A stretch of DNA of 64,000 bases, taken from assembly GCA_025917655.1 (NCBI GenBank), contig CP084610.1:1116001-1180000 (forward strand), read 5' to 3'. The position numbers and the translations under genes were made by a program. Positions 34,308 to 46,200 of the stretch are shown here, one piece after another. The notes beneath the pieces are model-generated. The model did no database searches and was not told where the DNA came from. It worked only from the letters and a program-made list of their open reading frames with translations. How positions within the stretch are numbered: position 1 is the first letter of the stretch; each line of letters opens with the position of its first letter. Origin of the DNA: Chlorella sorokiniana (lineage: Eukaryota > Chlorophyta > Trebouxiophyceae > Chlorellales > Chlorellaceae).

Positions 34308-35807
34308 TCTGTGGCCTCTAGAGTGCAGCGGTTGCGAGCGCGCTGGGCTCGCTGGTTCAGCAAACTCTAGCGGGCAACGCGGAAGGGCGCCCGGCTTTCC
34401 AGCCGGCTGCCGCCGCTGCAAGCCACCCCTTGGGCAGCAGCGGCGCTGCCAGCTGGGCGGCAGAGGCTGCTGGGAGCAGGGAAGCCGAGCACGGCGGCGC
34501 GAGCAGCAGCAGCACCGCGGGCGACGGCGAGGGTGGCAGCGGCGGGGACGGCGGCGACAGGGCCCCCTCAGCGAGCTCATGTCCCTGTTTGCCGACAGCC
34601 CGCTCTTCCGAGGGGGCCGGTGCCTGGGCTGCATGTCCTGCACTGCAGGTGGGTCCTGTGTCCGCTCAACTCCATCACTCGCCGCCCCTGGGCCTCCAGC
34701 TGGCGCCCTCTTGCGTGCACATGCTGCACCCCCAGCCCACCTCGGCTCGCCACGCTGCCTCTGCCTGCAGGCCGCGGCTGGGCGGCGAGCTCGTGCTGGC
34801 ACCCGGGGCGCGCAAGCTGCCCCCAGGCAGGGTCACAGGACAGGCTGGAGGGGGTATCCTGGTGGGAGCTGACCTCACCTGTGCGCAGGTGGGCCTCTGG
34901 GTGTGTGGTTGGTCGGGGCAGCCGCTCGCACGGGCTGCGACAGCTGCTCCCTGCCGCCCGCAGAAGCCCAGCCCGTCACGGTGTGGCTCACCCGTCCGTG
35001 CTTGGTGGCCTCGCCTGCCGCCCGCGTGATGAGTGCGTGATGAACGCCCCCAACGCCCCCGCCCTCCGCTTGGCTGCGCACCCACCGCTTCCTTGCCTGT
35101 GGCTGCGTGCGGCAGGCGCTGGTGGCTGAGGGCTACCTGTCGCCCGGCGATGTGCGGGTGTGCATGGGCGACTCGGCTTGGTCCCCGGGGCAGCTGGAGG
35201 GGGAGGTGGCCGCCGGCATGTGGGCCGTAGTGAGGTGGGCTGCCACGGCCGCGCGCCCGACCACACTCCGGAGGCAGGCCGGGAGGGGCTGGGGGCCCGG
35301 GAGCCCTTCCGCGCGTTTGCCAGCTGCCGAGTGCAGCCGCAGCCTGCAGCCTGGCGATGCTCTGCCTCCTCGTCAGCACTGCTGCTCTGCTCCGCTGCCC
35401 TCCGCTCCGAGCCTGTCCCGCCAAGTCTGCCCCGCAGGGTCGCCCGGACTTCCTGGACGTGTTTGGGCCCGCCGCCGCCGCCGCATCCACCCTGGACGCC
35501 AGCGCAGGCAGCGGCGGCGACAACGACGGGCCCGCGGCGGCATACGAGGGCGGCATGTGGTCCAAGTGCCTGGGGTGCGTGCTGCGCCGCGCTGGGCTGC
35601 CTTGCCTCCCGGCAGCTGCTCAGCTGCGCCGCATTGTTCCTCCTGTGTGACGGCAGAATTCAGCGTGGCCGTGGCGTCCCCCTCCTGGCGGCCTTGCAAC
35701 TCCCCGCCCCCGACCCATGTGATGTGCAGCGCGCTGGGGGCGAGTATGCTGAGCTGGCGCGGGTGCCCAGGGGCGCTTGGCAGGACCTGGCTGAGCTGGA
35801 GGTGTGA
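31881..35807 (+). CDS. AlgH/UPF0301 (DUF179) domain protein with large low-complexity insertions
   Basis: The start ATG at 31881 gives MGKLERTLFRSLARLAKQFD and a helical N-terminal region (YYWPSPTRRQQQVLDAVRDA at 32190; DAFAGVRYLTAVLAVARKHG at 32465). The DUF179 core begins VLVAHPCQPGSIFSRSVVLL and GSYGLILNKPLGSSLKDL (32700-32820). It resumes far downstream: LFADSPLFRGG (34580-34615), GELVLAPGARKLPPG (34780), EGYLSPGDVRVCMGDSAWSP with GQLEGEVAAGMW (35120-35225), GRPDFLDVFGP (35440) and GGEYAELARVPRGAW (35735-35790), stop at 35807. The intervening 1.7 kb codes acidic (SESEEEVEEDGEDEEDAG), Gln-rich and Ser-rich stretches with several frame slips, so those joins are not resolved. Bacterial AlgH is about 190 aa; its biochemical role is not settled. 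The function here is unknown. Confidence 0.72.
34138..34307 (+). repeat. Two CAG microsatellites in the AlgH-like gene
   Basis: CAG-rich runs at about 34138-34172 (reads [16 protein letters not shown]) and 34279-34307 (Gln or Ser depending on frame). They lie in the low-complexity insertion between DUF179 segments. Confidence 0.85.
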
Positions 35808-36103
35808 GGCGGGGCTGCGCGCGCACGCACGGCAGTGCCGCGCCGCCGCTCGCCCGACGGCCCCAGCTTCTTCCCCCTCGTTGCTGCCCTCGTCCAGCCC
35901 TGGCTCTGCGGGCCTGCCTCTTCCCGGCACGCCCTCTGCTGGCTATCACTGGCTGCACCCTTTTGACCGACCGACCCAATGCCTCTGCTCATGCCGACAT
36001 GTCACAAGGCAAGGTTCCTGGTGTGAGGGAGATTGACTCGAGGGATGCACAGTGCAGTGGAAGAGGTCCGCGGGGGCGCGGCGGTGCCCCACGCGGCATG
36101 CGG

Positions 36104-38147
36104 CTACCTGCGACTGCGCTGCCGCACATCCTCCCGCTCCTCCTCATACTCGATCTCCACCCGCCCCGCCGCCGCTTGCCCGCCGCCGCCCTGCCGCCCT
36201 TGCCGGCCGCCGCTGCCGCCGCCGGCGCCGCGCCGCCCTGGCGCTTCCCGCGCCGGTCGGGTGCTGCCGCCGCCGCCTCGTCGTCGCTGCCGCTGCCGCT
36301 TGCTGCCGCCGCCGCTCCGGGGCCCGCGCCCCTGCCGCCCTCCTCGAGGTCGCTGTCCCCAAACTCGTCGCTCTCTGCAGGGGGGCAGCGCGCAACAACG
36401 CAACCGAGCGTGAGAGGGCTGGCGAGCTGGCAGAGGGCGGCCCACGCGCGGCACCGCAGCACGCTCCGCGCATTGCGCCCTCGCCCAGGCACCCCCGTCC
36501 CGGGGCTGCCGGTGCGGCGGCCCCCAGCAGCCAGCGGCGGCGCCCACCCTCGCCGCTGCCGCTGCCGCTCCAGTCCTCCAGGTCGTCTGCGTCGTTGGGG
36601 TCGAAGCCCAGCTGGTCCTCCTCCAGGTACTCCACCTCCTCCTCCTCCTCCCCCTCCTCCAGCTCATCCTCCTGCAGGGCGGGCAGGCGGCGGGCGGCAG
36701 GAGCGGCACCGGTGTCAGAGGGCCACGATGTGTGTGAGGGCGAAGATGTCGGCCGGCCGGTTGGAAGGCTCGCCCAGCAGCGCGGCGCCGCTGGAGCATG
36801 CCGGCGGCGAGGCGAGCCAGGCGTGAAGCCGCCGCCCCCAGCGGCCCCGGCCTCCTGCTGCCGTGCAGCCAGGCGGGCGAGGCCAGCAGGGCGCACCTCC
36901 TCGCTCTCCTCGTCGCCCTCCACATACTCCTCCAGCTCCGCCTCCTCCTCCTCCCGCTCCTCCGCCGCCGCCCGCTCCTCGTCCGGCACCTCCTCCGCCG
37001 CCAGCGCCGCCTCGTACTGCCTCTGGGGGAAGTTGTAGATGTCGCCGTAGGTGCCGCTCTGTGGGGGCGTTGGGGGCGGCAGGGGTGTGGGAAGGCTGCG
37101 GCCCGCATGGGGGCTGTGATGAGCTGGAGATGACGCACCCCGCCAGGCAGCAGCCTCCAGCAAACATGCACCGTGCTGCCGGCTCCAGCGGTGCACATCA
37201 CACAGGCAGGGGGCCGCAGGGGCGGCACCAGTGCACAGCCGCCCGTCGCCACAGCACGCGCCTCTCCCCCGCCTCCCGTACAGGACAGGACATGCACAGC
37301 CACCCGCCGCCCACCTGCAGGCGCGCCAGCAGCTCCCGCTCGATGGCCTGGTCCAGCTGCGCCGCCGCCTCCGCCTTGGCCTCCTTGCGCCGCAGCTGCT
37401 TCTCCTTGCGTGCCGGCATGGTCACCAGCTTGGGCCGCACCTTGAGCTGCAGGCGGCGCATGCGGATGAGGTACTGCGTGATCTTGGTCAGCCGCTGCTT
37501 GTTCTTGTGCACCAGGAACTTGGGCCAGTAGGCCAGGTGCTCGTCAATCTGCTCCAGCGCCTGCGCAGCGGGAAGGCAGCCAGCTGTGGGGCGAGAGCGT
37601 GGGGCGGCATGGACGGTGCGGGTGGGTGCGGGCTGAGGCTGCCGGCCAGGAAGGGGCGCGGCCCCTGCCAGCCGCCGCCGCACCTGCGCGTACTGCCGCT
37701 TGAGACGTATCTTCTGCCACAAGTTCTTGGGGAGTGCGCCCGCTCGATCGTCTTCATGTACAGGTAGCAGCGGCCCTCCTCCTCGCGGATGGTCGCGTAG
37801 CGGCTGTTGGCCAACGGGCAGCTGCTCCGGTTGCACAACCCTGTGACGATTCGAGGATGCAGACGAGGCTGGGGAGTACAAAGCAAACGCACATGGCTTG
37901 CTGCACACGGCTGAGCAGCCCAAGGGCGTCGGCGGCAGCGCCGACGCCGCCTTCGCAGCGCACCCGTGACGTTGTACTCGTTGCGGCAAAAGTTTTGCGT
38001 TTTTGTCTTGGCCCTAAAGCTGCAATGTCCATGCATGATGACCTGCCAGATAACCTGCAGGCACAGGAAGAGAGCTTCTGAGCCGCCGGCCCATGCTGGC
38101 AGCATGCGGCACTGTATAAGAGCTTGACTCACCTCGTCATGCTGCAT
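36104..38147 (-). CDS. MAK16: MAK16 ribosome biogenesis factor
   Basis: Nucleolar protein required for 60S subunit (25S rRNA) maturation. Exon 1 is only five codons, MQHDE (38133-38147), then GT donor. Exon 2 reads [20 protein letters not shown] and [11 protein letters not shown] (37965-38060). Next exons: [20 protein letters not shown] and [20 protein letters not shown] (37720-37850), [30 protein letters not shown] (37500-37570), [20 protein letters not shown] (37440-37500), [40 protein letters not shown] (37000-37060), acidic blocks ([20 protein letters not shown] 36610-36680, [14 protein letters not shown] 36330-36380) and a basic/acidic tail [18 protein letters not shown] ending at 36104. 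The conserved zinc-ribbon-like CX..C pattern of the N-terminal half is present. One slip may fall near 37735 (SPKNLWQK). Confidence 0.95.
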
Positions 38148-38429
38148 GGTGGTTGTTTACTACTGGTGCGGCGGCAATAAACCAGACGCAATGCGGTTTC
38201 GTTCTGCTGCTGGCTTGTGCTGCTCGTGACTGCAAAGAGCTGCATATACAGTACACAGCACAACGTCTTTTATATTGAAATTTCTCAGAGGAAGCAGTTA
38301 ATGCCCCATCCCACGGCACAGTCCTGCGGCGTCGCGGCACTACAGGCTATGAGGAACACAGGGGTTTGAGGGCTTTAGCGATCGCCGCCCACAGTCTCGA
38401 GTACCTGCCGCCTGTCTCCTAGGTTCGCC
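38148..38429. promoter_or_regulatory. Divergent promoter region, MAK16 / small mitochondrial-type gene
   Basis: 282 bp between start codons of two genes in opposite directions, A/T-richer in the middle (38220-38290). It is likely a shared bidirectional promoter. Confidence 0.45.
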
Positions 38430-39243
38430 ATGCAGACGCTGTCTAGAACGCTGCTGTCCTTGCGCGGCGCTTGCAGCACAACCAGCGCATTTGCTACACG
38501 AGCGTTCAGTGAAGCTGCATCAGGTACGCGCACTGCCAGCCAAGGGGTCTGTGTTGCTTGCACGCCTTGCCTGCTCGACGCCGACCACGCTCGACCACCG
38601 CGTTAGTCCTGTGCCATTCCTTTTCTTTGCCTGTGTCTACTGCTGCTTGCAGCAGAGGTTTCATGCAGCACATCTTGTGTGAACGTGCCCTCAAAGATAT
38701 TGCGCTGAGTGTTTGCACCCTTGGTCTTGACTTGCAGCCGGGTCTGGCAGCGGCGCTGCCCGCACGTCAGCGCGTGCAGGGTTGCCAAGCACACCAGCGG
38801 AACAACAGGGGGCCAAGAGCAAACTGTTTCAGATACTTTCGGCAGCAGAAGAGCCTCTGACTGCAGGTGTGTGAAGATGTGCTTGCAGTCAGCCGAGTCT
38901 TTGTGCTGTGCTTGTGCTTGCTGGATTGCATGCTGCCACTGCAAATTGCTCTTTGATGCTCTTTGATGCAAATGGTTTGTTAATTGCTTCTTCATCTTTT
39001 TCTTCTTGTCACATTACATTTGCTGCAGAACAAATATGGCAGCGAGCAGAGCAGGAGGGCCTGCGAAGCAAGCGGTTCACCAAAATGATGCTGCAGCAAA
39101 TGAAACAGGGCGGCTGGGTGAAGACGCAGCCCCTGGGCGGCGGCAAGAAGCACCGTAACTTCGGTTACAAACTGCTCTTGGCGCGGCAGCTCGAGCACAC
39201 ACCCAAGCTGGAGTGCCAGGCAGCAGCGGGCACCGCAGGTTAA
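38430..39243 (+). CDS. Small basic protein with mitochondrial-type presequence, unknown function
   Basis: Two exons, 38430-38523 and 39029-39243 (102 aa), joined in phase 1 by canonical GTACGC..TGCAG splice sites around a 505-nt intron. Exon 1 (MQTLSRTLLSLRGACSTTSA, then FATRAFSEAAS) is a textbook mitochondrial presequence: Arg/Ser/Leu-rich with no acidic residue before the cleavage region. Exon 2 gives EQIWQRAEQEGLRSKRFTKM, then MLQQMKQGGWVKTQPLGGGK, then KHRNFGYKL. This compact basic core looks like a small ribosomal or RNA-associated protein, but I do not recognise the family. Start and stop are clear, there is no frame problem, and the promoter lies in the 282-bp interval shared with MAK16. 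Confidence 0.75.
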
Positions 39244-39610
39244 AACCGTATGCCCGCCCTGACATGTTGCGCTGCTGCTGCTCTCTTCTATCCTCGCATG
39301 TTGTCTGTTACTTATCAATCATTTTGGCACCCACATTGACTCAGCCAGGTGCTGCACACAAGCAGTTCTAATTGATGCAATACAATACTGCGCAGGTGAT
39401 GCAGGGGCCGCTATCAAGCTGTGGCCAGCGGTGCAATGGGAAGGTCATTTGTGCCTCGTGGCGGAGTTTGTTTGAGTCAATGCACCGCCGCAACCTCATA
39501 CAGTGCAAAGCGACCACCGCAGCGGCCTACTTCAGTAGTCACTTCTCCCTGCCTTTACGACCCCATCGCTCTCCAGGGCTACAACGTCTCACAAAGCTTG
39601 CTTGAAAACA
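39244..39610. other. Intergenic region
   Basis: About 370 bp between two same-strand genes. It would hold the 3' UTR of the small gene and the promoter of the next. Nothing was recognised. Confidence 0.35.
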
Positions 39611-40758
39611 ATGGCGGCGGGCGACCTTGCTGCTGCAGTGCAGTCCCAGTTTCATGCTCAGCTGGCGGCCTTGGGGGCCCTGCAAGACGGCCGCTTGCCA
39701 CCGGAGTCCACTCTGCTTGCGGCATGCGGAGGGAAGATCCCTGTAGCGGCGGTGAGCCAGCCGGCCCGCCTGAGTGCACTGCCCCGCTGGTGCCGACTGA
39801 CGACGGAAGGGATGAGATGGTTAGCCTGCATAGCAGCAACACCACTTCTGTATGCGTGCAGGCCAAAGAGCTTGCAGAAGCAGCACGTGCGCAGCAGCAG
39901 CTGCAGCAGCCCAGTTCCAACGGAGGCCCTGCTGGAGCCCAGGATGCGGCGGATGATGCCGAGCTGCCAGATGCGCAGCGTCTGCAGGCGGCGATCCGCA
40001 AAAAGCTGCAGCAGCTGACGCCGTGCAAGCGTAAGGTGGAGCAGGAGGTGCTTCTTGAGAAGTCTTTGCAGCAGCAGGTGTGGAGGTGTGAGGTGTGCGC
40101 CTGCCTGCGCACACGGTGGCCAGCGGCCATGGACGCCATCCTGCCCACACCTGGCCCCAACCTCCAGCCTGGCTCCTCCTCATGCCTTTCGCGTAGCCAT
40201 GCTGTTTCCTGATGTGTCGAAGTCTCCTGCTGTATGTGCGCATTCAACCTGCTCGTGCCCCCTTCTCCTACCTCCCTTGCTCCCCTTCAGTGCTCAGAGT
40301 TCCAGCTGCTGGACTGGCGACGCATGCGACGACCGCTACCAGGCTCCAACCACAAGGCTTTTGAGGCGCCGCTGCAGCCCATGGTACTGCTGACGCAGCA
40401 AGCTGCAGTGCGGGCGCAGCGTGCAGCCATGACTGCAAAGGCCGACCGCCTGCGTCTGCAGCGTGCTCATCTGGAGCGGCAGCAGCAGGGACCTGTGGCT
40501 GGAGGTCCTGAGGAGCCGCAGGAAGCGGGCGCCCAGCAGCAGCAGCAGCATGGTCGGCAGCCTGCTGTGCAGACGGAACCGCAGAGTGCGCTCGATGTCC
40601 CGAGCCAGGCCCTGCCTTTGCGGCAGGCTCTTGTGGGTGGGCAGGAATCACTGAAGGGCCAACAGCCCAGCTCCCCCACTTCAAACAGCGCAGCAGGGGA
40701 GCTGGAGAGGGAGGAGACGCGGCAGGAGGAGGCGCGGCAGGAGACACAAGGCACATGA
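39611..40758 (+). CDS. Gln/Ala-rich coiled-coil-type protein, not recognised
   Basis: Three exons. ATG at 39611 reads MAAGDLAAAVQSQFHAQLAA, then GRLPPESTLLAACGGKIPVA. The second exon (about 39862-40078) reads KELAEAARAQQQLQQPSSNG, DAQRLQAAIRKKLQQLTPCK and RKVEQEVLLEKSLQQQ. The third (from about 40291) reads CSEFQLLDWRRMRRPLPGSN, HKAFEAPLQPMVLLTQQAAV, then a long helical Arg/Gln-rich stretch (AKADRLRLQRAHLERQQQ) and a polar tail ending EARQETQGT at 40758. The heptad-like Leu/Ala/Gln spacing suggests a coiled coil. There is no signal peptide or membrane span. The splice sites used (AGCAG|GTGTGG, CTTCAG) are canonical. I do not assign a function. Confidence 0.6.
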
Positions 40759-41233
40759 GGCGGGCAGGGAGCCAGGTCGACAGTCACGTCCCTTGTTTGT
40801 CCGTTGGTTTCATGTATCACTTGTTTGGGACTACTTGGAAACCTGCCCTCCAGTCGATCCTGTCCTGTGCGTCACGGTCCTAAGCGGCCGCCATCTGGAG
40901 CAACAAGTTGCGGTACTGTTGCCGGCAAACAGCTGGCATTTTGGCATGTATCATTGTACAGTGCAAGCAGACGCGGAAGCAGACGTTGCTGGTCGTGGCA
41001 GGCTCATGATGTACTGTGCATGCAGACAGACTTTCCACCCAGCACCGCGCCCCTTTCCACATGTACAGCCTGAAAAGCTTTGCGGTCGTCCTGTCCTATC
41101 GATATCCTCTGTGGTTTTTATTGCTCATCAAGCGTCCCCAGTGGTGCGGCTGCTGGAGAGCAGGGCACCTAGGTGGCCTTACCTTTCACTGCTCCTAAGC
41201 CTGCTGGCCTTCCTTGTCACGCTCAGCACAGCC
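40759..41233. other. Intergenic region
   Basis: 475 bp, somewhat A/T-richer. No conserved protein was seen. It presumably contains the 3' UTR of the gene on the left and the promoter and 5' UTR of the gene on the right. The start of the right gene is uncertain, so part of it could be coding. Confidence 0.35.
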
Positions 41234-42534
41234 ATGGCCAGAGGAGATGATCACCACTTCTGCCGTTGGCTGGTTCCCGAGGGCCACGAGCCGAGGAAGG
41301 CTAGGGAACGCGCCTTCCCAGGGCGACGCCCCACAGAAGTGGCTCTGGCACTTGACACCTACAGTCCTCGAGAGCTCAGGGTGAGGCGTGGGGTTGCCCG
41401 TCCCACAGTCGCCCCCTCCAAGATTAGGGCGCCTTTGTCCCATGTGGGATGAGCTGCTGCCAGCAGATATGCATGCCCGAGGGCATGGCAAGCAGGGCTT
41501 GCTTTCTGGGCAGAGGTAACACTAAAATCCACCCAGTCCCGCCGATGGCGCCGCCGCACACTCCAGGATGTCCATCGCGTCCTATGCTGATCATGAGCCT
41601 GGATCATCTCTCACTGCTCGCAGGAGGTCTTTAAGTCCGTGTTTGGCAGCGTGACTACATCAAACAACGTGCAGTGGATCCGTACCAAGCTCAAGTCAGG
41701 TTGGCAGGGCCAGAATGCTGACGACGACCTCCCCGGCGGATCCCCCCGCGCCCATCCCTCGACTCCAGCTCCACCTGTGCTTTTAACCCTTGCTGCAGCA
41801 CTTGGTCTGGCAGTGAAGAAGCAGAAGTTTGCGAACAGCCGCAAAAGGTGTGACTGTGCGACCTTTGGGCATGCTGGCACGCCGAGAAGGCCAGCAGACA
41901 CCCCCGCCTGAGCCTGCCGCTCTGCCCTTACCTGCAATCCAGGCATCTGCATGGAGCTGGGGACGGGCGCACCAGCACCGGCAAACAGACCCGCGTCACC
42001 CCTGGTGGCTCGCTGGCGGCCCCCGCTTACCCACATCAGCAGGCCGAGGCCCGGCCTCCCTCCCACACTGCCAGCGCGGGCTCAGCGTGGCAGCACAGCA
42101 GCGCGTTTGTGCCTCTCGGCCCATCGGCTGCAGGCGCTGCTACGCTGCTGGCAGCTGCTGCAAAGTTCGATGCGACTGACAGCGGCAGCCACCTGCTTCG
42201 CGCCAGCAGCGATGACGGCAGCCTTACCAGCGCGGCGCCGCCGGTCCCCCTCGAGGCGCTCCTTGGGGGCCGGCCGCTGCATCTCACCCTGCGTGAGCCC
42301 GGCGTGCTGACGGCTGGCGCTGAAGAAGGAGGCGATGCCCCCTTCCACTCTGGTGCACAGCTGTCTGGAGCCCTGGCCCCCGCTGCCCCTGGCCAGGCTC
42401 CATCTGGCAGCACAGAGATTGAGCAGGCCCAGCACCCAGCTGGTGAGGAGGGCTCTCAAACCGCGCTGTTGCGCCTGCTGGTCGAGCTTGCTGGAATTGC
42501 CACCCATCAGCCTGAGCTCGCACTCTTTATATGA
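41234..42534 (+). CDS. Unrecognised protein with an FG..T.SNN..W-type short domain and basic patch
   Basis: ATG at 41234 reads MARGDDHHFCRWLVPEGHEP and ends exon 1 with DTYSPRELR (near 41380). The intron joins to EVFKSVFGSVTTSNNVQWIR plus TKLKS (about 41626-41697), then a short exon ending VKKQKFANSRKR (about 41796-41848). Together they form a helix-(FG)-SNN-W-[RK]-L pattern followed by a lysine/arginine patch. I have the impression of similar short motifs in plant and microbial nuclear proteins, but cannot name a family. The final exon (to 42534) is Ala/Ser/Gly-rich and apparently disordered (AAAAKFDATDSGSHLLRASS, LRLLVELAGIATHQPELALF). A nuclear, DNA-associated role is possible but is only inference from the basic patch. 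Confidence 0.5.
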
Positions 42535-43260
42535 ACCCTCATCTGATCCTCATGTATGTCAGCGAATGTCTGGGTTTGCCTGGGGAGTGAGTGCACCCCA
42601 CGGTCCGCATGTACGCTGCCCGCACCTGTTCGCGCGACCTCGGTCGCAAGCTTATGCCCCCACCCTGCCCTCCTCCCTCCCTCACACCCACCCCTGGTTT
42701 GAACTCTTTTATATCATGCATCTTTATGCATTGCATTGCCTTGCATCGCACCGCCAGGACAAGATCAGAAGGTTGACTGCCTGCCTTGTGTGTTCTGTGG
42801 CGGCTCGTTGTCGTGAACTGCGTTTCTTGCCCTTTGCGCTTGTGCTGAGTTATACGCAGTAGTTCTGCTGTAGTCCCTCTAGCAAGCATGTTGCCAGTCC
42901 ACTTAGGTTGTCTGCACTTCAGTCGCTTGAAGCGTGCTCACCTTCCCCACACTCCCTTCTGCACGTTGTGATCTGCCAGTTCTTGCGTTGTCTGATCTGC
43001 ATTCAGCATGACTCTAGATCAGCTTTGTGAGAGGAATGTGTAGGGATTTTCAGAGTATGGCTCCACGCAGCCAGCAAGAACGTGATCAATTCCAGTGCAT
43101 GCTGGCACACCCTCCGGTCGCTGCTGCGCCGCCAACCTGGCATAGGCGGTGCAGGCGGTCCTGTGCGCCTGGCAAATGTTCTTTCGCTATCTGATCCATT
43201 TACAGATTGGGATTTCACAAGGCCGGGGCTGTCTGCAACGTCCAGGGTTTCAGAGCCGCC
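42535..43260. other. Intergenic region before the MIP channel gene
   Basis: 726 bp of lower G+C than the exons, with A/T-rich stretches near 42700-42760 and 42980-43060. It is expected to hold a 3' UTR and the promoter/5' UTR of the channel gene. No coding signal was recognised. Confidence 0.4.
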
Positions 43261-46200
43261 ATGAGTGGCTCGCCGGTTGTCTCGCACCCTTACAGCCTCG
43301 CGGCGCAATGTGGTAGCGAGCTTATCGGCACTTGCTTCGTGAGTTTGGGGCCAAAGCTTGGCAGCCTGTGTTTGGCTGGTTTACTAAGCGCTGCGCGCAG
43401 CCAGCCTATTCATAACTGTATGAATTCTTATATAGTAACGGTGTCGCGCGCTGCAGTAGCCATGGGTAAGGGTTGAGGGCCGCTGACCCTCGTCTCCCTG
43501 CCGCCGGATGCTGCCGCACTGTTGTCCCTTGTGTTGTCGATGGAAGGCTTGCCCTTTCACGCATCTATGCCAGTAACAGTGGGGTGCATACCCCTGGGCT
43601 GCAGGTCATCTACCTGGGCGAATCGATAATCGCCAATGAGCTGCTTAGCAAAACAAAGGTGCCCTGCTGGGAAGCGCAAGGAGCGGGAGGGAGGGCGCAG
43701 TCTGCTCTTGCCCCCTAAGCGTGTCAAACACGCCAATCTTCGGCACTCGAACCAGATCCTTGCAGCCCCCAGTGCGACCTGCAGCCTGCCGAGTCTGTGG
43801 CTTGTGTCCCCCTGCAGGGCGCGCGCATGGGCTGGTTGGCCGTGGCGCTCGGCTTTGGCCTCTCGTTCGGGGTTGTGATCACGATGCTGGGCTACATCTC
43901 GGCCCACCTCAACCCTGCAACCTGCCTGGCGCTCTGGGTCATCGGAGACGTGCGTTCCTGCAAAGGCACCCTGTCCATGCTTGCCACCTGCAAGCATCCA
44001 GGCCGGCCGCCCCCGGCATTGTCTGACCCCCCTCCCCCTGCCCCCTCCCCCGCCCCGACAGATCTCCTTCACCCATTTCCTGGCGCTTTCGGGTGCCGAG
44101 TTTGCGGGCGCCTTGGTGGGCGCATGCCTGGTCTTCCTGCACTACCTGCCCCACTTCAAGACGGTGCCTGAGCCCATGGCAGCGGATGTGGACGACATGC
44201 TGCTGCGCAGGTGGGGCTGCACAAGCGGGCCCAGGGACCTGGTGTCCACTGTGCCGCTGGCACTGCCGCTGGTGCTGGTTACGCCGAGCCTCGCGGGCGC
44301 TGCTGGCCACGCTTGGGCGTCGCAGGAGGGTTGGGCCATGCCTGCCTGATCAGCTGAGGCGGGTGAACCGCCTGCGCTGGCCTGCGCTGTCCCTGCCACG
44401 CAGCCGCGATGCTCTCACCCCGGAGGCCCTCAACATTGCCTCCTACAACACACATCCGCGGCAGCCGGCCAGCAACCTGAAGGCGGCGATCGGGGGGCTC
44501 TCAAGGATGTGCGGTGGGTGCGCCGGGCCCCGCGTTGCTGCTGTCGCGCGCTGCGCTGTCCTGCCGCACGGCCGGCGAGAGGCTGCAGCCAGCGCACCCC
44601 CGCCGCCCACGCTCGGCTCCTTTGCTCAGCTCGCCTGCCTGCTGGCCGCCGCCTGCACCCACCCTCTTCACTGCTGACCGCTGTACCGTACCGTCGTACC
44701 GCAGGTATTACTTCAAGGAGACGCACGACCCGCCGCAGAACCACAGCGAGCTGGTGGAGGTGGTGGGTGCCTGCTGGGGCGCCGCTGCTGCCGACGGGCC
44801 GGCCGACCAGCGCTTTTCCGGCGGTTGGAGGGACTCGTGGCAGCCTCGACACCTCCTCGTGCACAGCCCGCCTGGCCACAGCTCTCTCCCCCTCTGCCTC
44901 CCCTCCCCTGCCCGCCAGGCACTGGGCCAGGATGAGCTCAAGGGGTGGAGGGGCTGCGCCGCCGCTCGGTGCAGGTGTGCGACGTGCACCGCCGCCTCAA
45001 GGACATGTCCATCGAGGTGGGCAGGGGGCGGTGCTGCGGGCTGCTTGCGGGCCGTGTGCGCTGCTTGGGTGGGTGGGGGTGAGGTACAGTGGGGGTCTTG
45101 AGGTGATCGGCGTGATCCCGCTGCTCCGACAAGGCCCCCTCCGCCCGGTTCCACCCTCCCTGCCCGGCCCTGGACGTTTGCGTGCCCGCAGGAGTTCAGG
45201 GAGAAGCTGCACATGGGGGTCACCCCTGGTGGCGTGCCCCGCTCCGCCTCCATCAACCTTGCCGAGCTGAATCAGGTGATGGCGGCCAACGGCGGCGACG
45301 AAAACGGCCGGCTAGATGGCGGCAAGGAGGAGGCGCCGCAGGTGGGAGTTTTGAAGGCTGCCGGCGCTGCGGGTCGTGCAAGGTGCCTGCACATGAAGCG
45401 GCGGTGGGTTTCCGCGAGTCGAGCCTTTGTTAGCCGGAAGGGATGGGCCGGCTCAGGAAGTGGCGCACAAATGCACTGCCTGCCTGCGCCTGCAGCCTGC
45501 GCCTCGCCCATCCATGCAAGAGCAGCTTGGTGCAACCGCAAAGGTGGGGCGGGCGGGGGCTGAGGTGGTGCAGTGGGTGTGGCTGTCTGGTCGGGAGGCT
45601 GGCTGCGCAGTCTCAGCGCCTGTGAAGCGGGCGAGGGCACTCTGGCCCCCAACCTTGCACACAAGCGGCCAGCATCCCGCCCCGCTGTCCCTGCACCGCT
45701 AACCGTGGCGCCCCCCGCCCCTTCCATCCGCTGTGTTTTGCAGTCGTGGCGGGACTCCTACAACCGACACGTGGAGCGTTTCGGCGAGCGCCGGGAGCGG
45801 ATTTATGATGCGGCGGTGGTGGCAGACCAGAACGCCAAGGTGTGCACGCTGCGCGTGCTGCGCTGCGTGCTGGGCTGCCGCCGGCAGCTGCCGGGCTGGC
45901 AGGCCTGGCTGCCGTGCCTCCCCGCTGGGCAGCCGCCGGCTGAGCGGCCCCCGCTGCCCTGCCGCCGCCCCCCGCGCAGCTGTCCATATTCGCCACCCGC
46001 CCCGCCATCTACACCCCGGTGAGCAGCGGCCTGTGGCTGGCCCTGGCTCGCGACGCAGTCTGCCGCTGCTGCTCGGTGCTCACAGGGCAGCTTGTGTGCC
46101 CATCTCTGCGCCGGCAGCCCCCCAGTCGCCCGGCCCCTCCCCTCCGGCCCTTGCCACACACTCAACCCCCACCCCCACCCCCACCCACCACCCACCCACC

